NCBI GenBank assembly: GCA_937132145.1
Contig: CAKZNY010000412.1
Coordinates: 1-12,669, forward strand
Length of the DNA stretch: 12,669 nt
DNA from: an uncultured Paracoccaceae bacterium
GTDB taxonomy: Bacteria > Pseudomonadota > Alphaproteobacteria > Rhodobacterales > Rhodobacteraceae
Direction of reading: 5' to 3'
Under the pieces are notes generated by a model that worked only from the letters and a program-made list of their open reading frames with translations, was not told the origin of the DNA and did not search any database. The position numbers and the translations under genes are program-made. Shown here piece after piece: positions 8,206 to 12,669 of this stretch. Positions within the stretch are counted from its first letter, which is position 1. Every line of letters begins with the position of its first letter.

Positions 8206-8232
8206 ATTGTACATAAGCCCCCGACCTGTCAA
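8206..8232 (-). promoter_or_regulatory. Candidate sigma70 promoter of the importer operon
   Basis: On the minus strand TTGACA (8232-8227) is a perfect -35 box and TACAAT (8211-8206) matches five of six positions of the -10 box. The spacer is 15 nt, shorter than the optimum of 17, which may lower basal strength. The leader to the binding-protein ATG would be about 190 nt. Confidence 0.5.
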
Positions 8233-8235
8233 TAA

Positions 8236-8253
8236 ATTTTCAGTATTGAAAAT
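8236..8253. promoter_or_regulatory. Inverted repeat upstream of the importer promoter
   Basis: ATTTTCA (8236-8242), spacer GTAT, TGAAAAT (8247-8253): a perfect 7-bp dyad with a 4-nt centre. It lies directly upstream of the minus-strand -35 box, a position suited to an activator. Its high AT content makes chance occurrence less unlikely. Confidence 0.3.
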
Positions 8254-8382
8254 CCTAAAACCAAACTTTTGTTATATGCAGCAATTGGCATGCATACACG
8301 TCAGGGCAGAGGGCGCGAATTCGTCGTGCATGCAATCCCGCAAAATTCCAGTGACCACAGGCGTTTCCCTTCCCGGCAACGC

Positions 8383-8410
8383 TTTGCATTTTTGCAATCC
8401 CGCTTTGCAA
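8383..8410 (+). promoter_or_regulatory. TTTGCAA cluster, candidate operator of the ligase-liv operon
   Basis: TTTGCAT (8383-8389), TTTGCAA (8391-8397) and TTTGCAA (8404-8410) lie within 28 bp, immediately upstream of the candidate plus-strand promoter. From memory, TTTGCAA-type elements are bound by ScfR-family regulators (RamB, PccR), which respond to short-chain acyl-CoA metabolism. That would suit an operon led by an acyl-CoA ligase. No regulator gene is in the window, so the link is inference. Confidence 0.4.
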
Positions 8411-8417
8411 CTCGAAC

Positions 8418-8438
8418 TGAACGATGGTTCATTTTTTT
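8418..8438 (+). other. Small hairpin followed by T run
   Basis: TGAAC (8418-8422), loop GATG, GTTCA (8427-8431), then seven T (8432-8438). The shape resembles an intrinsic terminator, but the stem is only 5 bp with two G-C pairs and no gene ends here. It overlaps the proposed -35 box of the ligase promoter, so it may be coincidental or an operator half-site pair. Confidence 0.2.
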
Positions 8439-8456
8439 CTTTACCTGTGAAATAAT
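8428..8456 (+). promoter_or_regulatory. Tentative promoter of the ligase-liv operon
   Basis: AATAAT (8451-8456) matches five of six -10 positions. At 17-nt spacing the -35 position holds TTCATT (8428-8433), a weak match. A poor -35 box suggests activator dependence, and the TTTGCAA cluster sits just upstream. The leader to ATG 8568 would be about 100 nt. Confidence 0.3.
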
Positions 8457-8567
8457 CTTGCTAAGGTCAGTGGTAATAAAGATGGAATCAATCCATCAGC
8501 AAGGCGACCACGAACGCTTTAAAAAACCAACGGGTGTGGATCACCCCACCGGGAGGATGGCAAAGCG

Positions 8568-10529
8568 ATGAATGCGACCGTGATAGATAGCAATCTTGAT
8601 ACGTTTCCAAAGCTATTGGCGCGCAATGCGGTCAAGTTTTCCGACAAGCCAGCTTACCGCGAAAAAGAGTTCGGCATCTGGCAAAGCTGGAACTGGGCGC
8701 AAACCAAAGACGAGATCGAATCCTTGGCGCTCGGGTTGCTGGCACTGGGCCTGAACGAGGGGGATCACGTTGCCATTATCGGGCGCAACCGTCCGCATCT
8801 ATATTGGGCGATGACCGCCGCGCAATGCTGCGGAGCCATCCCCGTTCCACTATATAATGACGCCAACGCCGAAGAAATGGCCTATGTGCTGGAACATTCC
8901 GGCGCGCGGTTCGTGATTGTTGAAAATCAGGAGCAGGTTGATAAAGTCATCGAAGTGCAAGAAACCGTTAACGGGATCGAAGAGATTATCTATCTCGATA
9001 AACGCGGGATGCGGAAATACGACCACACCCATATGAACGCCTACGAGGATGTGCAGGCAGAGGGTCGCGCCGCGCATCACCGCCTTGAACCCATTATGAA
9101 GGAACGCAGTGCCGCCCTGCATATCGATAGCACCTGCGTAATGCTGTATACATCCGGCACAACCGGCCGCCCCAAAGGCGTTGTTCTTTCAAACCGGAAT
9201 ATCATTTCCGCCTCTGCATCGTCTTCCGAGTTTGACAACCTGACCTCTGGCGACAGTGTGTTGGCATACCTGCCAATGGCGTGGGTTGGCGATTTCATCT
9301 TTTCCATCGGGCAATGCTTCTGGACAGGTTTCTGCGTTGCATGTCCCGAAAGCCCCGAAACCATGCAAACAGACCTGCGCGAGATCGGCCCAAGCTATTT
9401 CTTCGCCCCGCCCCGTTTCTTCGAGGGTATGCTGACAACGGTTATGATCCGCATGGAAGACGCAAGCCCGTTTAAGCAGCGTATGTTCAAGTATTTCATG
9501 GACCATGCCAAAAAGGTTGGCCCTGCAATGCTGGACGGCAAGCCTGTTAGCACGGCGGACCGACTTAAGTATTTCCTCGGCGATATCCTGATTTACGGAC
9601 CGCTAAAGAATATCCTTGGCATGTCTCGCGTGCGCATCGGCTATACGGCGGGCGAGGCGATCGGGCCGGAGATTTTCGAATTCTACCGCTCGCTCGGGAT
9701 CAACCTCAAACAGCTTTATGGCCAGACGGAGGCCGCCGTTTTCATCACGCAGCAGCCTGATGGCGAAGTGCGGGCCGATACGGTTGGCGTCCCCTCCCCC
9801 GGTGTTGAAGTCAGGATCGGCGATAACGGCGAGGTTATGTATCGCTCAGACGCAACCTTCGTCGAGTATTACAAAAACCCCGAAAGCACCGCCGCCACCA
9901 AAGACGCGGATGGCTGGGTCGCCACGGGCGATGCGGGTTTCTTCGAGGAAAGCACCGGCCACTTGCGGATCATCGACCGCGCCAAGGACGTTGGAAAAAT
10001 GTCTGACGGGTCCATGTTCGCCCCCAAATTCGTCGAGAACAAACTGAAGTTTTTCTCCAACATTCTGGAAGTCGTGGTGTTCGGGAATGGGCGCGACAAC
10101 TGCGTGGCCTTCATCAACATCGACCTGAACGCGGTTGGCAACTGGGCGGAACGCAATAACATCGCTTATGCATCTTACCAGGAACTGGCAGGCCACCCTG
10201 ACGTTTACGCCACCATCAAATCCCATGTGGAGGAGGTGAACATCTCCGTGGCGCAGGATTCCATGTTGTCAGGTTGCCAAATCCAACGCTTCCTTGTGCT
10301 GCACAAAGAACTGGACCCTGACGACGGCGAGATGACCCGCACCCGCAAGGTTCGCCGCAAGGTTGTCGAAGAGAAATACGCCGATCTGATCGAGGCTCTT
10401 TACAGCGGGGCCACCGAGATTTCGACCGTAACCGAAGTGACATACGAGGATGGCCGCAAAGGCTCGATCTCGGCTACGATCCAGATTGAAGACGCAAAAA
10501 CAGTGGCACGGAAGGCAAACGCAGCATGA
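8568..10529 (+). CDS. AMP-forming acyl-CoA ligase (long-chain fatty-acid-CoA-ligase family) of a Liv transporter operon
   Basis: 653 residues, within the range of long-chain acyl-CoA synthetases. It activates a carboxylic acid with ATP to an acyl-adenylate and transfers it to coenzyme A in the cytoplasm. Seen: P-loop YTSGTTGRPKG (194-204), adenine-site GYTAGEAIG (358-366), YGQTE (384-388), TGD with ribose-binding Asp455, hinge IIDRAKD with Arg471, and the C-terminal TRTRKVRR with Lys594 at the place of the catalytic lysine. An unusual segment KMSDGSMFAPKFVENKLKF follows the hinge, as in ligases that sit with Liv transporters rather than in classical FadD. A charged tail of about 45 residues follows the last conserved block. 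Start ATG 8568 has GGGAGG 11 nt upstream. Its TGA overlaps the livG start (ATGA), so the enzyme is probably made in step with the transporter. The acid substrate (fatty, aromatic or branched) is not determinable here. Confidence 0.93.
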   Translation: MNATVIDSNLDTFPKLLARNAVKFSDKPAYREKEFGIWQSWNWAQTKDEIESLALGLLALGLNEGDHVAIIGRNRPHLYWAMTAAQCCGAIPVPLYNDANAEEMAYVLEHSGARFVIVENQEQVDKVIEVQETVNGIEEIIYLDKRGMRKYDHTHMNAYEDVQAEGRAAHHRLEPIMKERSAALHIDSTCVMLYTSGTTGRPKGVVLSNRNIISASASSSEFDNLTSGDSVLAYLPMAWVGDFIFSIGQCFWTGFCVACPESPETMQTDLREIGPSYFFAPPRFFEGMLTTVMIRMEDASPFKQRMFKYFMDHAKKVGPAMLDGKPVSTADRLKYFLGDILIYGPLKNILGMSRVRIGYTAGEAIGPEIFEFYRSLGINLKQLYGQTEAAVFITQQPDGEVRADTVGVPSPGVEVRIGDNGEVMYRSDATFVEYYKNPESTAATKDADGWVATGDAGFFEESTGHLRIIDRAKDVGKMSDGSMFAPKFVENKLKFFSNILEVVVFGNGRDNCVAFINIDLNAVGNWAERNNIAYASYQELAGHPDVYATIKSHVEEVNISVAQDSMLSGCQIQRFLVLHKELDPDDGEMTRTRKVRRKVVEEKYADLIEALYSGATEISTVTEVTYEDGRKGSISATIQIEDAKTVARKANAA

Positions 10530-11344
10530 ATGCTACAGCAGAAAGCTATGTAACCGAGGATGGCCGCACAATCGGTGCTCCGGTGATGGAAATGAAAAAC
10601 ATCACCTTGAAGTTCGGCGGTATAACGGCGCTCTCGAACATCTCGTTTGATATTCGCGAAGGCGAGATACGGGCAATCATTGGCCCGAACGGCGCGGGGA
10701 AATCCTCCATGCTGAACGTCATCAACGGGTTTTATCACCCGCAGGAAGGCGAAATCTGGTTTCACGGCGAGAAACGCAAACCGATGAAGCCCTACCAGAT
10801 TGCCCGACAGGGTATCGCGCGGACATTCCAGAACATCGCTTTGTTCAAAGGGATGAGCACGCTTGATAACATCATGACGGGGCGGCTTACCCACATGAAG
10901 ACCAACCTGTTCTGGCAGGCGATCTGGAAAGGTCCCGCCGAGCGCGAGGAGAGCGAAAACCGTGACATCGTCGAGCACGTGATCGATTTCCTTGAGATTC
11001 AGGCGATCCGCAAAACACCCGTTGGCCGCCTGCCCTATGGTTTGCAAAAACGCGTTGAACTTGGCCGCGCGCTAGCCGCACAGCCAAAACTGTTACTGCT
11101 GGACGAACCGATGGCCGGCATGAACGTCGAGGAAAAAGAGGACATGTCCCGTTTTATTCTGGACGTGAACGACGAATTCGGCACCACCATCGCCCTGATC
11201 GAGCACGACATGGGCGTGGTGATGGATATCTCGGACCGCGTGGTGGTTCTGGATTACGGCAAGAAAATTGGCGATGGTACGCCGGATGAAGTGCGCAACA
11301 ATCAAGATGTGATCGACGCCTATCTGGGCGTGGCGCATGACTAA
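10526..11344 (+). CDS. livG: Branched-chain amino acid-type ABC transporter ATP-binding protein (LivG-like)
   Basis: 272 residues, slightly longer than E. coli LivG because of an N-terminal stretch of about 20 residues before the first ABC strand. Seen: Walker A GPNGAGKS (53-60), Q-loop ARTFQNIALF, the degenerate signature YGLQKR usual for Liv ATPases in place of LSGGQ, Walker B LLLLDEP followed by MAGMN, and H-switch EHDMG. The C-terminus DEVRNNQDVIDAYLG is diagnostic of LivG-like proteins. It would power uptake with livH, livM and a livF expected beyond the right edge. The start overlaps the ligase stop by 4 nt; GGAAGG (10510-10515) is a usable ribosome site inside the ligase gene. The symbol reflects family, not proof that the substrate is leucine, isoleucine or valine; the ligase neighbour suggests an organic acid instead. 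Confidence 0.92.
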   Translation: MNATAESYVTEDGRTIGAPVMEMKNITLKFGGITALSNISFDIREGEIRAIIGPNGAGKSSMLNVINGFYHPQEGEIWFHGEKRKPMKPYQIARQGIARTFQNIALFKGMSTLDNIMTGRLTHMKTNLFWQAIWKGPAEREESENRDIVEHVIDFLEIQAIRKTPVGRLPYGLQKRVELGRALAAQPKLLLLDEPMAGMNVEEKEDMSRFILDVNDEFGTTIALIEHDMGVVMDISDRVVVLDYGKKIGDGTPDEVRNNQDVIDAYLGVAHD

Positions 11345-11355
11345 GGAGCTTTGAA

Positions 11356-12348
11356 ATGTCACTTACTTTTCTCTATACAATCGAGGTGATCGCGAACGGT
11401 CTGATGACCGGCGTGATGTACTCGCTCGTGGCGCTTGGGTTTGTACTTATCTTCAAGGCATCGGGCGTTTTCAACTATGCCCAAGGGGTTATGGCGCTGT
11501 TTGCAGCTATGACGCTGGTGGGGCTTCAAAACGGCCAAGTGCCGTTCGCGCATCTTATTAATACCATGTTTGGCACCCATCTGGACAAGTTCCCTTGGCA
11601 GGTCCCGACATTCCTCGCGATCCTTATGGCACTGGGTGTGATGATCGGCTTTGCCTTTCTCGTAGAGCGGTACATTCTGAGGCATCTGATCAATCAAGAC
11701 CCTATCATCCTGTTCATGGCCACCATCGGACTGGCGTATTTCATGGAGGGTTTCGGCGACCTTATGTGGGGCTCCGAGATCAAGAAGCTGGACGTAGGCT
11801 TGCCACAGGGCGGCAATGTCTGGCTGGAAAGTGCCACCGAGGGCTGGGCAGAAGGGTTCTACGGCTTCTACATTGATAACCTCGATATGTGGGCGACAGG
11901 GATTGCGGTCGCCTTGGTTGCCAGCCTTATTGCCTTCAGCAATTACACCAAAACAGGCCGCGCCCTTCGTGCGGTGGCTGATGACAACCAAGCGGCGTTG
12001 TCCGTGGGTATCAGCCTGCGCTCGATCTGGGTGATCGTTTGGTCCCTCGCAGGTTTCGTGGCTTTGGTTGCAGGCATCATGTGGGGCGCTAAATCCGGTG
12101 TGCAATTCTCGCTGTCCCTGATCGCACTGAAAGCGTTGCCAGTGTTGATGCTGGGGGGGTTCACCTCCATCCCCGGCGCGATTGTTGGCGGTATGATCAT
12201 CGGCGTGGGCGAAAAACTGTTTGAATTCTCGATTGGCCCCTACATCGGCGGCGCAACTGAAAACTGGTTTGCCTATGTATTGGCGCTAATATTCCTCGTG
12301 TTCAGACCCCAAGGTCTGTTCGGCGAAAAGATCATCGAGAGGGTTTGA
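11356..12348 (+). CDS. livH: Branched-chain amino acid-type ABC transporter permease (LivH-like)
   Basis: 330 residues, somewhat longer than E. coli LivH (about 308). The N-terminal GVMYSLVALGFVLIFKASGV and NYAQGVMALFAA are hallmark sequences of the first membrane segments. The cytoplasmic loop KTGRALRAVADDNQAALSVG is the coupling region that contacts the ATPases. LMLGGFTSIPGAIVGGMIIG and the ending FRPQGLFGEK are typical of the family. Two hydrophilic stretches (about 55-77 and 138-172) are larger than in the E. coli protein and probably face the periplasm. The ribosome site AAGGAG (11343-11348) overlaps the livG stop and lies 7 nt before ATG 11356, the best-spaced in this operon. The gap to livG is 11 nt. 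Confidence 0.93.
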   Translation: MSLTFLYTIEVIANGLMTGVMYSLVALGFVLIFKASGVFNYAQGVMALFAAMTLVGLQNGQVPFAHLINTMFGTHLDKFPWQVPTFLAILMALGVMIGFAFLVERYILRHLINQDPIILFMATIGLAYFMEGFGDLMWGSEIKKLDVGLPQGGNVWLESATEGWAEGFYGFYIDNLDMWATGIAVALVASLIAFSNYTKTGRALRAVADDNQAALSVGISLRSIWVIVWSLAGFVALVAGIMWGAKSGVQFSLSLIALKALPVLMLGGFTSIPGAIVGGMIIGVGEKLFEFSIGPYIGGATENWFAYVLALIFLVFRPQGLFGEKIIERV

Positions 12349-12351
12349 TTA

Positions 12352-12669
12352 ATGTTTTACCGTGAATCAGGCGACTTCAAGACAACCTACGCCAAGGACA
12401 CTCAAACGTTCCCGATCAAACTGGACCGGGTGGGCTATTACACGATCCTCGCGATTGCGTTTATTGTTATTCCAGTAATGCTTATGGCCGATATGGGCGG
12501 CGGGGCCAGCTACTGGGTCAATGCTATACTTCTGCCGTTCGTGATCTGGTCTATCGCCGCGATCGGCCTGAATATACTCGTCGGATATTGTGGCCAACTT
12601 AGCCTTGGCAGTGGCGGATTTATGGCCGTCGGCGCTTATGCGTCTTATAAATTGATGACCTCGTTTCCT
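12352..12669 (+). CDS. livM: Branched-chain amino acid-type ABC transporter permease (LivM-like), 5' part only
   Basis: 106 codons are present and the frame is open to the edge of the window. The N-terminus is a hydrophilic stretch of about 28 residues (MFYRESGDFKTTYAKDTQ...) followed by hydrophobic segments and the strongly conserved GLNILVGYCGQLSLGSGGFM, which identifies LivM. It would form the second half of the channel with livH. ATG 12352 follows the livH stop by 3 nt, with GAGAGGG (12337-12343) 8 nt upstream. A periplasmic binding protein and livF usually follow in such operons, but they lie outside. Confidence 0.92.
   Translation, partial: MFYRESGDFKTTYAKDTQTFPIKLDRVGYYTILAIAFIVIPVMLMADMGGGASYWVNAILLPFVIWSIAAIGLNILVGYCGQLSLGSGGFMAVGAYASYKLMTSFP

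Larger units (their letters stand above)
8013..8567. other. Divergent intergenic control region
   Basis: 555 bp without a credible protein gene, separating the leftward importer operon from the rightward ligase-liv operon. It is AT-richer than the genes. It holds the minus-strand promoter, several dyads and the TTTGCAA cluster listed separately, plus an 11-bp direct repeat TGCAATCCCGC (8331-8341 and 8393-8403). The ribosome site of the rightward operon, GGGAGG (8551-8556), lies 11 nt before ATG 8568. No tRNA-like or riboswitch-like fold was recognised, though a riboswitch cannot be excluded by eye. Confidence 0.7.

Noticed and set aside
8207..8455. 82-residue plus-strand frame in the divergent region.
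   Set aside because: No ribosome site, no domain-like sequence, and it overlaps the candidate promoters of both operons.
8532..8546. GGGTG/CACCC mini-hairpin just before the ligase ribosome site.
   Set aside because: Only 5 bp, and it leaves the GGGAGG site free; too weak to call a regulatory structure.
8269..8571. 100-residue frame whose stop overlaps the ligase start by ATGA, with an internal 29-residue version from ATG 8482.
   Set aside because: The composition is Arg/Phe-rich and not protein-like, there is no ribosome site at either start, and it covers the promoter and operator region. The overlap is probably chance.
11359..12105. 248-residue minus-strand frame opposite livH.
   Set aside because: Antisense shadow of a conserved permease; low-complexity His/Gln/Arg-rich composition.

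Overview
The window looks like a chromosomal segment of an alphaproteobacterium, most likely a marine Rhodobacterales (Roseobacter-type) species. This rests on the style of the proteins (Opp/Dpp and Liv ABC transporters and an AMP-forming ligase with Rhodobacteraceae-like sequence), the moderate GC content of the genes against AT-rich intergenic DNA, and the dense operons. The assignment is inference; no rRNA or marker gene is present. No tRNA, rRNA, CRISPR array, integrase or transposase is visible.

Layout. (1) 1-1686, plus strand: a gene of the alkaline-phosphatase superfamily, sulfatase / phosphonate monoester hydrolase (PMH) type, with the Cys-type formylglycine motif. It is broken by two lesions, an apparent ~28-nt deletion near 858 and a one-base insertion at 1332. 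(2) 1687-1705: a GTAG-headed perfect palindrome (REP-like) between convergent genes. (3) 1713-8012, minus strand: a complete five-gene oligopeptide/oligosaccharide-type ABC importer read leftward: solute-binding protein, permease B, permease C, ATPase D, ATPase F. The four membrane and ATPase genes overlap by 1-4 nt. A strong intercistronic hairpin separates the binding-protein gene from them. The binding-protein gene itself carries a single-base frameshift near 6438-6440. (4) 8013-8567: a 555-bp divergent control region rich in dyads, with a near-consensus minus-strand promoter, palindromes next to it, and a TTTGCAA cluster upstream of a plausible plus-strand promoter. (5) 8568-12669, plus strand: an acyl-CoA ligase gene overlapping livG by ATGA, then livH and the start of livM, which runs off the right edge. 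A periplasmic binding protein and livF would be expected just outside.

How they work together. The left operon would import a peptide- or oligosaccharide-like solute, and the adjacent hydrolase could once have cleaved a phospho- or sulfo-ester. The right operon would import an organic acid or branched-chain-like solute through a Liv system and activate it at once to a CoA thioester; the tight ligase-livG coupling and the TTTGCAA motifs point to acyl-CoA metabolism. I did not find a clearly undescribed system. The most interesting items are the ligase-coupled Liv transporter with its candidate operators, the pattern of lesions in the hydrolase and binding-protein genes, and the palindromes in the divergent region.
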